Below are positions 53,345 through 62,808 of a DNA stretch of 64,000 nucleotides, in pieces; position 1 is the stretch's first letter; each line of letters starts with the position of its first letter. This DNA comes from CAVQCJ01 sp963849365 (GTDB taxonomy: Bacteria > Actinomycetota > Actinomycetes > Prado026). The notes under the pieces were generated by a model. The model saw only the letters and a list, made by a program, of their open reading frames with translations. It ran no database searches and had not been told where the DNA came from. Made by a program: the position numbers and the translations under genes. The DNA lies in the NCBI GenBank assembly GCA_963849365.1, contig CAWKHA010000001.1, positions 124,001 to 188,000 on the forward strand, in the 5' to 3' direction.

Positions 53345-54319
53345 TCAGCCCCGGCGGGATCTGATCTCGGCGACGACGGCCGGCACGATCTGGTGCAGGT
53401 CGCCGACGACCGCGTAGTCGGCGCGGGTGACCATCGGTGCGTCGGCATCGGTGTTGATGGCCAGGATCGTCTTGGCGGACTGGCAGCCGGCCCAGTGCTG
53501 GATGGCCCCGCTGATGCCGCATGCCACGTACAGGTCCGGGGCGATCTTGGTCCCGGTCTGGCCGACCTGCTCGTGGTGCGGCCGCCAACCCTGGCTGGTG
53601 ACGACGCGGGAGACGCCGAGCGTGCCGCCGAGCAGGTCGGCCAGCTCGATCAGCTCGGCGAACCCCTCGGGCCCGCCCACACCGCGTCCGCCGCCGACGA
53701 CGACCCGTGCCGCGGCGAGGTCGGCCCCGCCGCCGCCGCCGGCCTCGACCGACTGCACCTGAGCGACGAGGTCGGCTTCGGACAGGTCCGGCAGGCCACG
53801 GACGACCTCGGGGTCCGTGGCCTGGCCGGCCGGTTCGGCCGGGACCGCGTGCGGAGCGACCGCGAGGACGGCCGGAGTGCCGGCCAAGGTCAGGTCCTCG
53901 AGCACGGCGCCACCCATGATCTGCCGGGTCACCCGCCACGGCTCCCCCGCTGCGCCGGGCACCGCGGCGACGGCGCCGGCGGCCATCGGCACGTCGATGC
54001 GGGCGGCCAGGTGCGCGAGCACTTCGTTGCCGCGCGGCGTGCCGGCGGCGACGACCGCGTCGAAACCGACCGCCGACGCGACCTGTGCGGTCCCGGACGC
54101 CCAGGCGGCCGCGGCGAAGCGGTCCAGCCGCGGGTCGTCGACGTGGTGCGCCTTCGCGACCCCGTGCTCGCCGAGCTGTGCCACGGTCCCCGCCGGGTAG
54201 GGCCCGACCAGAACAGCGTGCACGTCGCCGCCGAGGCTCCGGGCGAACGTCAGCGCCTGGGCCGAGAGCGGTGCGATCCCCAGTTCGTTGGTCTCGACCA
54301 GGACCGCTGTCCTCGTCAT
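53345..54319 (-). CDS. etfA: Electron transfer flavoprotein alpha subunit
   Basis: 324 residues. The C-terminal FAD domain carries VVGGGRGVGGPEGF, SRVVTSQGWRPHHEQVGQTG and YVACGISGAIQHWAGCQSAKTI. It carries electrons from a dehydrogenase to the quinone pool through ETF:quinone oxidoreductase. The ATG overlaps the etfB stop by four bases. It is the third gene of an operon that begins with the dimethylglycine-dehydrogenase-like gene, so it probably serves as the dedicated acceptor of that enzyme. Confidence 0.93.
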   Translation of the reverse strand: MTRTAVLVETNELGIAPLSAQALTFARSLGGDVHAVLVGPYPAGTVAQLGEHGVAKAHHVDDPRLDRFAAAAWASGTAQVASAVGFDAVVAAGTPRGNEVLAHLAARIDVPMAAGAVAAVPGAAGEPWRVTRQIMGGAVLEDLTLAGTPAVLAVAPHAVPAEPAGQATDPEVVRGLPDLSEADLVAQVQSVEAGGGGGADLAAARVVVGGGRGVGGPEGFAELIELADLLGGTLGVSRVVTSQGWRPHHEQVGQTGTKIAPDLYVACGISGAIQHWAGCQSAKTILAINTDADAPMVTRADYAVVGDLHQIVPAVVAEIRSRRG

Positions 54320-55086
54320 CGCTCCACCAGCCCGAGGCGCTCGAGAAGGTCCACCACGGCCGGGGCCGCTTCGGCCCCTCGGCCCAGGATCTCCACCGTC
54401 TTGGTCTCCTCCGGTGGCAGTGTCAGCAGGATGCGCCCGTTCCCGACCGGCTGCACCGCAGCCGCCACGCGCTCGACCTGAGCCTTCTTCGCGCGGATGC
54501 GGCCGGGGACGGAGGGGTAGCGCGGCACGACGCCGCCCTCCTTGACGGTCAGCACGGCCGGCGTCGGCACGTCGAAGACCTCGACACCGTCCGGCCCGTC
54601 GCGCCGCACCAGCAGCCGGCCGTCCTTGACCTCGAAGGTCTTGACCCCCGCGACCACCGGCAGCCCGAGCTCGTACGCGACCCGGATGCCGACCTGGAAG
54701 TCCGCGGTGTCACCGGCCTCGTTGCCGAACAGCAGCAGGTCGTACGGCTGTCCCGCGTCGCGTCGCGCGGCTGCGACCTCGGAGATGGCGGCGGCGACGT
54801 CGGCCGGTCCCCAGCCGTCCGCGTCGGCCTCGACCAGCACGGCCGCCCCCACTCCCATCGCGAGCGCGTCGCGCATCTGCTCGAGGCACTCCTCGGGGCC
54901 GACGCTGAGCACGGTGGCCGACCCGCCCTGCGCCTCCACGGCCTGCACGGCGCACTCGACCGCGCTCTCCTCGTGCGGGCTGACCGTCCAGCCGACGTGC
55001 CGGGCGTCGACCGCACGGGCGTCGTCGGTGAGCGTCACGCGGCCGGACGCGCCGGGCACACGCTTGACGCAGACCAGGACCTCCAT
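54316..55086 (-). CDS. etfB: Electron transfer flavoprotein beta subunit
   Basis: 256 residues with the ETF-beta AMP-binding fold: start VLVCVKRVPGASGRV, SVGPEECLEQMRDALAMG, LLLFGNEAGDTADFQVG and the C-terminal KKAQVE segment. It pairs with EtfA. It starts four bases after the dimethylglycine-dehydrogenase-like gene and overlaps etfA. Confidence 0.93.
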   Translation of the reverse strand: MEVLVCVKRVPGASGRVTLTDDARAVDARHVGWTVSPHEESAVECAVQAVEAQGGSATVLSVGPEECLEQMRDALAMGVGAAVLVEADADGWGPADVAAAISEVAAARRDAGQPYDLLLFGNEAGDTADFQVGIRVAYELGLPVVAGVKTFEVKDGRLLVRRDGPDGVEVFDVPTPAVLTVKEGGVVPRYPSVPGRIRAKKAQVERVAAAVQPVGNGRILLTLPPEETKTVEILGRGAEAAPAVVDLLERLGLVER

Positions 55087-55090
55087 GCCG

Positions 55091-57607
55091 CTACCCCCGG
55101 ATCCGGTCGTTCTCGGGGTCGAACAGCGGCCTGGCGCCGACCCGCGCGACCGTGACCGGGTACTGCTCGGCCATGTACTCCACCTTCAGCGCCGTGCCCT
55201 CGACCGCGAAGTCGGGTGGCAGGTACGCCATCAGCAGGTGCTGGCCCAGCGACGGTGCCGAGCCGGCCGAGGTGACGTACGAGCGGTGCCCGCGCTTGTC
55301 GGCGATCGGCTCGCCGCCAGCGGTCAGCAGGGGCTCGCGGCCGAGCATGTACCGCTTGCTGCCGTCCGCGCTGGAGTGGTCGTCGACGGTGAGCGTGCAC
55401 AGGATCGTCACGGGGTCGGCGTCGAGCTGCTCGAGCAGGGCCGCCCTCCCGACGAAGTCCTGCTCCTTCACCGACTTGCGGGTCAGCCCGGCCTCGACCA
55501 CCGTGCGCTCGAGGTCCAGCTCCGCGCCGTGCGCGCGGTAGCCCTTCTCCAGCCGCCCGGTCGTGCCGTAGACGCCGATGCCGACCGGCACGAGACCGTT
55601 CTGCAGCCCCTCGTAGTACAGCGTCTGCCACAGCCGCGCACCCTGCTCGAACGAGACGTACAGCTCCCAGCCGAGCTCGCCGACGTAGGAGATCCGGGAG
55701 GCCAGCACGACCTGCGAGCCGATCTCGATCTCGCGGCAGGTGCCGAACCTGAAGCCGTCGTGCGACACGTCGGCACGGGTCACAGCCGACAGGATCTCGC
55801 GCGCCTTCGGGCCCCACAGGCCGATCGTGGTGAACGCGTTCGTCTGGTCGACCACCTGGGTGGTGCCGTCGGCCGGCGCGTGGTCGGCGAACCACTTACG
55901 GTCCGCGTTTCCGTGCAGGCCACCGGTGACGACCCGGAAGTGCTCCTCGCCCAACCGCATGATGGTCAGGTCCGACTTGATCCCACCCGCCGCGTTGAGC
56001 AGCGGGGTGTACACGACGCGCCCGACCGGCACGTCCATCTGCGCGACCGCGACGCGCTGCACGGTGGCCAGCGCGCCGGGCCCGAGGACGTCGAAGATGT
56101 TGAACGCCGACAGGTCCACGAGGCCGGCGCCCTCGCGCATCGCCAGGTGCTCGGCGTTGATGATCGGGGACCACCAGCGCGCGTCCCACTCCGCGGTCCG
56201 CGGCATCACGGCGTCGCCGTACTTGGCCAGCAGCGGCGCGTTGGACTCGTACCAGAACGGCCGCTCCCACCCGGCTGTCTCGAAGAAGACGGCACCCAGG
56301 TCGCGCTGGTGCGCGTTCATCGGGCTCAGCCGCACGTCGCGGTCCGAGGACCACTGCTCGCTCGGGTGCACGATCCCGTACGTCTTGTTGAACGCCTCGC
56401 CGGTGCGGGCGCGGATGTGCTCGCGGGTGCGCTGCGTCGGGTAGAAGCGGGCGATGTCCGAGGAGTGCGGGTCGATCTCGGGAGTGCCCTCGACCATCCA
56501 CTCGGCGACCGTCCGGCCCACGCCGGGCCCTTCCTTGATCCAGACCGCGGACGCGGCCCACAGGCCCTTGACCTCCGGGGTCTCGCCCAGGCAGGGGGCA
56601 CCGTCCGGGGTCAACGAGAGCAGTCCGTTGATCGCGTGGCGGATGCCCACGGCGGGGTTGCCCAGGACGTCCGGCATCAGCTCGAGGGCCTGCTCCAGCT
56701 GCGGGTCGAAGTCGTCGGAGGTGAACGGCAGCTCGGTCGGCGAGAGCGTCGACTCGGCGATCGACGGGATCTGCTCCGCGTCGTACAGGATGGCGCGGTG
56801 CGCGTACGAGCCGACCTCGAGGTCGCCGCCGTGCTGGCGCTCGTAGCAGAAGGTGTCCATGTCGCGGATGATCGGGAAGGTGATCTCGCCGACCGTGTCG
56901 GCGAACTGCGGCACCGGACCGACGCTGATCATCTGGTGCACCGCCGGAGTCAACGGGATGGTCGCGCCGGCCATCCGGGCCAGCTTGGGGCTCCAGACAC
57001 CGCAGGCGATGACGACAGTCTCGGCCTCGATGTCGCCGCGGTCGGTGCGCACCCGGCGGATGCGCCCGCCCTCGACGTCCATGGCGAGGATCTCGACCCC
57101 GGCGTGCACGGACAGCGCCCCCATCTCCTGGGCGCGCTCGCGCATGATCGTGCCGGCGCGCAGCGAGTCGACGACCCCGACGCTGGGCGTGTAGAAGCCG
57201 CCGATGACGACGGACGGGTCCAGGTACGGCACCAGCTCGGCGACGCGCGCGGGCGTCACCAGCTCGGACTCGATCCCCCAGGACTTGGACGAGGCGATCC
57301 GGCGGCGCAGCTCCTGCATGCGTTCCTCGCTGCGCGCCACCTCGATCCCGCCGGACTCGGTGAACACACCGAGCTCCTTGTACTGCCGCACGCTGTCCAG
57401 CGTCAGGTCCGTCATCTCCCGGGAGTGGTCGACCGGGAAGATGAAGTTGGACGCGTGGCCGGTGGAGCCGCCGGGGTTCGGCAGCGGTCCCTTGTCGAGC
57501 AGCACCAGGTCGCGCCAGCCGAGCCGGGCGAGGTGGTACACGAGGCTGTTGCCGACGATCCCGGCGCCGATGACCACGCAGCGGGCGCGGGACGGGAGCT
57601 CGCTCAT
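55091..57607 (-). CDS. Dimethylglycine/sarcosine dehydrogenase-like FAD-folate enzyme
   Basis: 838 residues, the full two-domain form. The N-terminal DAO domain starts CVVIGAGIVGNSLVYHLARLG; the C-terminal half is a GcvT-type folate domain (NIFDVLGPGA, then SYVGELGWELYVSFE and GRLEKGYRAHGAEL). The family oxidises an N-methyl group of dimethylglycine or sarcosine and passes the carbon to tetrahydrofolate as methylene-folate, with electrons going to ETF. The next genes are etfB and etfA, which fits. The start ATG 57607 has GGAAGG before it. It is likely part of choline/glycine betaine breakdown. Confidence 0.92.
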   Translation of the reverse strand: MSELPSRARCVVIGAGIVGNSLVYHLARLGWRDLVLLDKGPLPNPGGSTGHASNFIFPVDHSREMTDLTLDSVRQYKELGVFTESGGIEVARSEERMQELRRRIASSKSWGIESELVTPARVAELVPYLDPSVVIGGFYTPSVGVVDSLRAGTIMRERAQEMGALSVHAGVEILAMDVEGGRIRRVRTDRGDIEAETVVIACGVWSPKLARMAGATIPLTPAVHQMISVGPVPQFADTVGEITFPIIRDMDTFCYERQHGGDLEVGSYAHRAILYDAEQIPSIAESTLSPTELPFTSDDFDPQLEQALELMPDVLGNPAVGIRHAINGLLSLTPDGAPCLGETPEVKGLWAASAVWIKEGPGVGRTVAEWMVEGTPEIDPHSSDIARFYPTQRTREHIRARTGEAFNKTYGIVHPSEQWSSDRDVRLSPMNAHQRDLGAVFFETAGWERPFWYESNAPLLAKYGDAVMPRTAEWDARWWSPIINAEHLAMREGAGLVDLSAFNIFDVLGPGALATVQRVAVAQMDVPVGRVVYTPLLNAAGGIKSDLTIMRLGEEHFRVVTGGLHGNADRKWFADHAPADGTTQVVDQTNAFTTIGLWGPKAREILSAVTRADVSHDGFRFGTCREIEIGSQVVLASRISYVGELGWELYVSFEQGARLWQTLYYEGLQNGLVPVGIGVYGTTGRLEKGYRAHGAELDLERTVVEAGLTRKSVKEQDFVGRAALLEQLDADPVTILCTLTVDDHSSADGSKRYMLGREPLLTAGGEPIADKRGHRSYVTSAGSAPSLGQHLLMAYLPPDFAVEGTALKVEYMAEQYPVTVARVGARPLFDPENDRIRG

Positions 57608-57646
57608 CCTGTTGCCTTCCTGTGTTACGGCCTGCCCGGCGCTGCC

Positions 57647-57663
57647 GTTGCATGATACGCAAC
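57647..57663. promoter_or_regulatory. Candidate operator for the dehydrogenase-etf operon
   Basis: GTTGC-ATGATAC-GCAAC: five-base perfect arms and further partial symmetry, 40 bp before the dehydrogenase start and in an AT-rich island. It may bind an IclR-, GntR- or similar regulator encoded elsewhere. Confidence 0.45.
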
Positions 57664-57781
57664 ATAGTTCGTCATGAGAGACGCCACCAGCATGGTCCGC
57701 CGTCCCCGACCCGTCAAGCAGCCAGCGTGGCCCGGCTTCCACCAGATCACGGCGAGACGGGGCTGGGGTGAGGGCGGACCA

Positions 57782-57787
57782 TAGGGT
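57782..57787 (+). promoter_or_regulatory. -10 box for a leaderless transcript
   Basis: TAGGGT, six bases before ATG 57794; no ribosome site fits between. Confidence 0.6.
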
Positions 57788-57793
57788 GCGCGT

Positions 57794-58771
57794 ATGCGGA
57801 TCCTGGCCGTGGGCGGTACCCGGTTCGTCGGCCGGCACGTCGTCGACACGGCCCTCGCCCGGGGGCACGACGTGACCGTCCTGCACCGCGGCCGCACCGG
57901 TGCGGACCTGTTCCCACCCGCCGAGCACCTGATCGCCGACCGGGACGGCGACCTGTCGGCGCTGGCCGGCAGATCGTTCGACGCGACCGTGGACTTCTGT
58001 GCGTATGTCCCCGGGCAGGTCGACTCCCTCGCCGACGCGCTCGACGGACGGGGCGGGCGGCACCTGTTCGTCTCGACCGTCTCGGTCTACGCCCCGCCCC
58101 CGGGCCCGGGGATCACCGAGTCGGCACCGCTGTTCGAACCGGCCGGCGCGGACGTCAGCGAGGTCACCGACGAGACCTACGGTCCGCTCAAGGTCGCCTG
58201 CGAGCAGGCCGCCGCCCGCCGCTACCCCGATGGCCTCCTGGTCATCCGGCCCACCTACGTCGTGGGCCCCTACGACTACACCTGGCGCTTCCCCTACTGG
58301 GTGCAGCGCATCGCCGCCGGCGGACGGGTCGTGTGCCCGGGGCCGGCGGACGCGCCCATGCAGGTCATCGACGCGCGCGACCAGGCGACGTTCATGGTCG
58401 ATCTGCTCGAGCGCTCGGCCGCCGGGACGTTCCACACCGTCAGCCCACCGCCCCCGTTCGGTTTCGGCGACCTGCTCGAGGCCGTCGCCGGTCGTGTCGC
58501 ACCACCCGGGACCACGCTGGAGTGGCCGGACGAGCAGCTGCTCCTGCACAGCGGCCTGCCGGAGTCCGCGCTGCCGCTGTGGGGCTGGGACGAGCCGGAC
58601 GGCTGGGCCGGTGCGGCCGACCCGTCGGCGGCGTACGCGGCCGGGCTGGCCCCGCGGCCGCTGGCGCAGACCATCGACAGCACCCTGGACTGGATCGGCA
58701 CCGCCGGCGGTCCGCCGCCCGGCGTCGGCCTCACCCCGGAGCAGGAGACCGAGCTCCTCGCCCGCGCCTAA
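57794..58771 (+). CDS. NAD-dependent epimerase/dehydratase (SDR family)
   Basis: 325 residues. The Rossmann motif is ILAVGGTRFVGRHV, and VSVYAPP with the following YGPLK gives the Tyr-x3-Lys catalytic pair (ETYGPLKVACEQ). Extended SDR enzymes of this type act on sugar nucleotides or as reductases. The last ~30 residues are Pro/Gly rich. It has its own leaderless promoter and ends in a C-rich region before a perfect palindrome. The link to choline metabolism is only by position. Confidence 0.85.
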   Translation: MRILAVGGTRFVGRHVVDTALARGHDVTVLHRGRTGADLFPPAEHLIADRDGDLSALAGRSFDATVDFCAYVPGQVDSLADALDGRGGRHLFVSTVSVYAPPPGPGITESAPLFEPAGADVSEVTDETYGPLKVACEQAAARRYPDGLLVIRPTYVVGPYDYTWRFPYWVQRIAAGGRVVCPGPADAPMQVIDARDQATFMVDLLERSAAGTFHTVSPPPPFGFGDLLEAVAGRVAPPGTTLEWPDEQLLLHSGLPESALPLWGWDEPDGWAGAADPSAAYAAGLAPRPLAQTIDSTLDWIGTAGGPPPGVGLTPEQETELLARA

Positions 58772-58816
58772 CCCCCCGGCCCCCCGGCCCCCCGGCCCCC
58801 CCGCCCCCTGGCCCCG
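58772..58816. repeat. C-rich heptamer repeat
   Basis: Runs of (C)5-6 separated by GG: GGCCCCC repeated four to five times right after the epimerase stop. Cytosine-rich RNA of this kind without G structure may act with the adjacent palindrome as a termination signal. Confidence 0.7.
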
Positions 58817-58818
58817 TT

Positions 58819-58874
58819 GATCATGAGAGATGTGGGGGGTGGGAACGTTCCCACCCCCCACATCTCTCATGATC
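58819..58874. terminator. 56-bp perfect palindrome between convergent genes
   Basis: Arms 58819-58846 and 58847-58874 are fully complementary with no spacer; the centre reads GGGAAC|GTTCCC and the ends GATCATGAGAG. It lies 48 bp after the epimerase stop and 28 bp after the BetA stop on the other strand. In RNA of either strand it would form a long hairpin, so it is probably a bidirectional terminator or RNA-stabilising element. Confidence 0.75.
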
Positions 58875-58902
58875 GTCGAAAAGGTGGGCGGGTGGGCGGG
58901 GG

Positions 58903-60555
58903 TCACGCGGGGTGGTGGCGGTAGAACTCCGCCTTCGACGGCTCAAGGGGCGTGTTGCCGAGGATGAGGTCGGCCGCCTTCTCGGCCACCATCATCACCG
59001 GCGCGTAGATGTTGCCGTTCGTGACGTACGGCATCACCGAGGCGTCCACGACGCGCAACCCGTCCACCCCGTGCACCCCCATCGTCGACGGGTCGACCAC
59101 GGACATCTCGTCGACGCCCATCCGGCAGGTGCAGCTGGGGTGCAGGGCCGTCTCACCGTCCTGCGCCACCCAGTCGAGGATCTCCGCGTCGGTCGACACC
59201 GTCGGCCCCGGCGACAGCTCCCCCGCGTTGTACGGGTCGAACGCCGGCTGGGTCAGGATGTCGCGGGCGACACGGACCGCCTCCACCCACTCGCGCCGGT
59301 CCTGCTCGGTAGACAGGTAGTTGAACCGCAGCGCCGGGTGCACCCGAGGGTCGGTGGAGGTGATCTTCACGGTGCCGCGTGCGTCGGAGTACATCGGCCC
59401 GATGTGCACCTGGTAGCCGTGCCCGCCGGCCGGCGACGTCCCGTCGTACCGGATCGCGATCGGCAGGAAGTGGAACATCAGGTTCGGGTAGGCGACGTCG
59501 TCGTTGCTGCGCGTGAAGCCGCCGACCTCGAAGTGGTTGGACGCACCCGGACCCTTGCGCAGGAACAGCCACTCCGCGCCGATGAACGGCCGCTTCCACA
59601 TCGCCATCGACGGCTGCAGCGAGACCGGCTGCTTGCAGGCGTACTGCACGTACACCTCGAGGTGGTCCTGCAGGTTCTCCCCCACCCCGCGCACGTCCGC
59701 GACGACGTCGACCCCCAGCGCCCGCAGCTCGTCGGCGTTGCCGACGCCGGACAGCTGCAGCAGCTGCGGGGAGTTGATCGCGCCGCCGCTGAGCACGACC
59801 TCGCCGGCGTAGGCGCGCCGGGCCGGTCCGTTGCCGTGCACGTACTCGACGCCCACCGCCCGGCTCCCGTCGAACAGCACCCGCGTCACGAGGCAGCGCG
59901 TCCGCACGGTCAGGTTCGGCCGGTCCATCACCGGATGCAGGTACGCCCGCGCCGCGCTGAGCCGCCGCCCGCGGCGGATGTTGCGGTCGAACCGCGCGAA
60001 CCCCTCCTGGCGGTAGCCGTTCACGTCGTCGGTGAGCGGGTAACCCGCCTGCTGCACGGCTTCGAAGAACGCCGCGAACAAGGGGTTCGTGGCCGGCCCG
60101 CGCTCGAGCACCAGCGGGCCGTGGTCCCCGCGCCACTCGTCCCCGCCGGCGGTGCAGTTCTCCATGCGCTTGAAGTACGGCAGGCAGTGGGCGTAGTCCC
60201 AGGTCGCCATCCCCGGGTCGGCCGCCCAGCGCTCGTAGTCCAGCGGGTTGCCGCGCTGGAAGATCATGCCGTTGATGCTGCTCGATCCGCCCAGGACCTT
60301 GCCCCGGGCGTGGTAGATCCGGCGGTCGTGCATGAACGGCTCGGGCTCGGACTCGTACTTCCAGTCGTACAGGCTGCTGCCGATCGGGAACGGCAGCGCC
60401 GCGGGCATGTGGATGAAGACGTCCCAGGGATAGTCCGAGCGGCCGGCCTCCAGGACCAGCACACGCCGGTCGGGCGAGGCGCTCAGCCGGTTCCCCAGCG
60501 CGCTGCCCGCCGAGCCACCGCCGACCACGACGAAGTCGTACCGCTCGGATGCCAT
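58903..60555 (-). CDS. betA: Choline dehydrogenase-like GMC oxidoreductase
   Basis: 550 residues, full GMC length. The FAD-binding start is DFVVVGGGSAGSALGNRLS; GMC signature 1 is HARGKVLGGSSSINGM and signature 2 GGAINSPQLLQLSGVG. The C-terminal active-site region has HPSCTCRMG and YVTNGNIYAPVMM. The sequence follows E. coli BetA closely, including MPAALPFPIGSSLYDW, GAEWLF and ASNHFE. BetA oxidises choline to betaine aldehyde and on to glycine betaine. The start ATG 60555 has GGGAGG before it. It likely feeds the dimethylglycine-type dehydrogenase nearby. Confidence 0.92.
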   Translation of the reverse strand: MASERYDFVVVGGGSAGSALGNRLSASPDRRVLVLEAGRSDYPWDVFIHMPAALPFPIGSSLYDWKYESEPEPFMHDRRIYHARGKVLGGSSSINGMIFQRGNPLDYERWAADPGMATWDYAHCLPYFKRMENCTAGGDEWRGDHGPLVLERGPATNPLFAAFFEAVQQAGYPLTDDVNGYRQEGFARFDRNIRRGRRLSAARAYLHPVMDRPNLTVRTRCLVTRVLFDGSRAVGVEYVHGNGPARRAYAGEVVLSGGAINSPQLLQLSGVGNADELRALGVDVVADVRGVGENLQDHLEVYVQYACKQPVSLQPSMAMWKRPFIGAEWLFLRKGPGASNHFEVGGFTRSNDDVAYPNLMFHFLPIAIRYDGTSPAGGHGYQVHIGPMYSDARGTVKITSTDPRVHPALRFNYLSTEQDRREWVEAVRVARDILTQPAFDPYNAGELSPGPTVSTDAEILDWVAQDGETALHPSCTCRMGVDEMSVVDPSTMGVHGVDGLRVVDASVMPYVTNGNIYAPVMMVAEKAADLILGNTPLEPSKAEFYRHHPA

Positions 60556-60710
60556 CGCGCCTCCCTGGCCGCCGGAGCGCACGCATCCGGCGAGGTGAGT
60601 CCCGGATCCTAGCGCCGGCCCGACCGGACGACCCTGGCCAAGCGGGGCGACGTGGGGCACCGGCTGCGGCAGGATGGCGCCGGACCCGTGCACGAGACCC
60701 GGAGGCGACG

Positions 60711-62804
60711 ATGGGCGTGGCAGAGCTCGGTGAGGGCGCCCTACGACGCGTCACCGGTGGCGACGCCGCCGGCCAGACCGCCGCGTTGGTGGCGACAATG
60801 GCGATCGGGTCGAGCTTCGCCCGCGGTCTCATGCCGCGGCGCAGCATCGACCAGGCGATCGCCACCGGGGTGGTCGGTGCGACGCAGTACGGCCTTGTCG
60901 TCACCTCGCAGTCGATCTCGGCCTCACTGGCCGGGGCCTTGGTGGGACGGCGGGACGGCGCCTTCGCCCGGCTCGCGGCCCAGACGGTCGTGACGACCGG
61001 GCTGATCGCTGTCGGGACGGCCGTCGAGCGCATGCTGCCACCCAGGCCGGGCGAGCCGGTGCGGCGCGCGCTGCTGCGGACCATGGGGCGCCGGGCGAGC
61101 CGGGTCGGAGCCGCCAGCCTGCTCGTGGGGGCGATCGAGGCGGCCGACCAGGCTGCCGCCGACCGGGGCAGGGCCGGGGTGCCGGTACGGGTGCTCGGCG
61201 CTGCCGGCGGCAGGCTGGTGGGCGTCGGCATCGCCGCGTGGTCGATCACCCGGTACCACCGCCTCGACGACCCCGGCGTGCTGCCGCCCCCCGTCGACCC
61301 GCTGACGGGACTCCCGCAGAAACCGACCGCCGACGGCACGCCTGTCGCGGACTCGCTGCCGCCGGTGGCCAAGTCGTTGGCGCTCGGCGCGGCCGTGAGC
61401 GCGGGCCTGCAGGGGATCTCGTACGCCGACTCGATGCTGTCCCGCGGCGTGGCCGCGGCGGTGCGGCGCGTCGCACCGGGGTCGGGGCCGGTCGCCGGCG
61501 CGGTCGGCCACGTCGTGTCGCTCGGCGTCCTGTCCGGCGCCGTGCTGGGGGGACTCGAGTACGCCTACCGCAAGGCGGAGTTCGGCGGCGCCGCGGTCGA
61601 CGCGGCCTACACCGCCCCGCCCGAGCTGCAGACGGTGAGCGGCGGACCGGCCTCCGGCGTGGAGTGGAGCACCCTGTCCCGCGAGGGCGTGCGGTTCGTG
61701 AACATGACGCTCACGCGGCAGGAGATCGCCGGCACGACAGGTGTGCCCGTCGACCAGGTCGCGGCGCCGGTGCGGGCCTTCGCCGGGCTGGCGTCCGCCC
61801 CCACCGTGGACGCCAGGGTCGACCTCGTCATGACCGACCTGGAGCGGCTGGGGGCCTTCGAACGCTCGGTCATCTGCCTCGCCTCGCCCACGGGCAGCGG
61901 CTACGTCAACTATGTGGCGGTGGAGTCGCTCGAGTACCTGACCCGCGGTGACTGCGCGACGGTCGCCCTGCAGTACTCGCTGCGTCCTTCGTTCCTGTCC
62001 CTGGACCGGGTTCCGGTCGGGCGCGACCAGAACCGCGCGCTCTTCCACGCACTGTCGTGGCGGCTCCGGGCGATCCCCGAGGAGCAGCGTCCGAGACTGG
62101 TCGGCTTCGGCGAGTCGCTCGGGGCGCAGACGCTCCAGGACGCCTTCCTGTACGAGGGGGCCGGTGGGTTCCACCGGGTTGGCCTCGACCGCGCGTTGTT
62201 CCTCGGCACCCCGGCTGCCAGCAAGTGGGCCCGAGAGTGGCGGCTGGCACCGGAACGCACCGATCCCGACGGCGAGGTCGTGGAGGTCGCGTCGTACCAG
62301 GAGTGGGTCGAGGCCGACGACAAGGACCGGGCCCGCCACCGCTACTTCCTGCTGTCGCACCACGAGGACCCGATCACCCGGTTCGAGCCCGCCGTGGCCG
62401 TGCAGCAGCCGTCCTGGCTCGGACCGCCGGAGGAGCGGCCACCGGGCGTGCCCAGGACCACGCACTGGTACCCGCTCACGACGTTCTTCCTGACCGGCAT
62501 CGACACGATCAACGCGATGAACGTCGTGCCTGGCAACTTCGTCGCGCGCGGGCACGACTACCGCGCCGACCTGGCCCGGATGGTGTCGGTCGCATACGGT
62601 CTGCCGGCCGGCGACGAGGAGCTGCTCAGCATCGAGCAGGCGCTGCGCAGGCGCGAGGCCGACTGGGCCGAGCGCCGGCTCGTCGCGGAACAGCTGCAGC
62701 ATGCCAGGGAGGCCGTGCAACGCCAGGTGAGCGCGTGGGGGCTCGGACGGGACGGCGCCGTCGCGTCCGGTGCGTCTCCCGCGCCGCTGCCGTCGTTCGG
62801 CTGA
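60711..62804 (+). CDS. Abhydrolase_9 family membrane-anchored alpha/beta hydrolase
   Basis: 697 residues. The N-terminal ~290 residues contain several weak hydrophobic segments (Abhydrolase_9_N type). The C-terminal alpha/beta hydrolase domain carries GFGESLGAQTLQDAF with the nucleophile Ser, ICLASPTGSGYVNYVAVESL, and LSHHEDPITRFEP. The family occurs in actinobacteria and is uncharacterised, probably cell-envelope related. The start ATG 60711 has GGAGG five bases upstream; the frame is open from 60549. Confidence 0.85.
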   Translation: MGVAELGEGALRRVTGGDAAGQTAALVATMAIGSSFARGLMPRRSIDQAIATGVVGATQYGLVVTSQSISASLAGALVGRRDGAFARLAAQTVVTTGLIAVGTAVERMLPPRPGEPVRRALLRTMGRRASRVGAASLLVGAIEAADQAAADRGRAGVPVRVLGAAGGRLVGVGIAAWSITRYHRLDDPGVLPPPVDPLTGLPQKPTADGTPVADSLPPVAKSLALGAAVSAGLQGISYADSMLSRGVAAAVRRVAPGSGPVAGAVGHVVSLGVLSGAVLGGLEYAYRKAEFGGAAVDAAYTAPPELQTVSGGPASGVEWSTLSREGVRFVNMTLTRQEIAGTTGVPVDQVAAPVRAFAGLASAPTVDARVDLVMTDLERLGAFERSVICLASPTGSGYVNYVAVESLEYLTRGDCATVALQYSLRPSFLSLDRVPVGRDQNRALFHALSWRLRAIPEEQRPRLVGFGESLGAQTLQDAFLYEGAGGFHRVGLDRALFLGTPAASKWAREWRLAPERTDPDGEVVEVASYQEWVEADDKDRARHRYFLLSHHEDPITRFEPAVAVQQPSWLGPPEERPPGVPRTTHWYPLTTFFLTGIDTINAMNVVPGNFVARGHDYRADLARMVSVAYGLPAGDEELLSIEQALRRREADWAERRLVAEQLQHAREAVQRQVSAWGLGRDGAVASGASPAPLPSFG

Positions 62805-62808
62805 GCGG

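Noticed and set aside
54542..57655. A 1,037-codon open frame antisense to the dimethylglycine-dehydrogenase-like gene
   Set aside because: The product is rich in Arg, Asp, His and Val without any domain; it is a typical mirror of a high-GC gene on the other strand.
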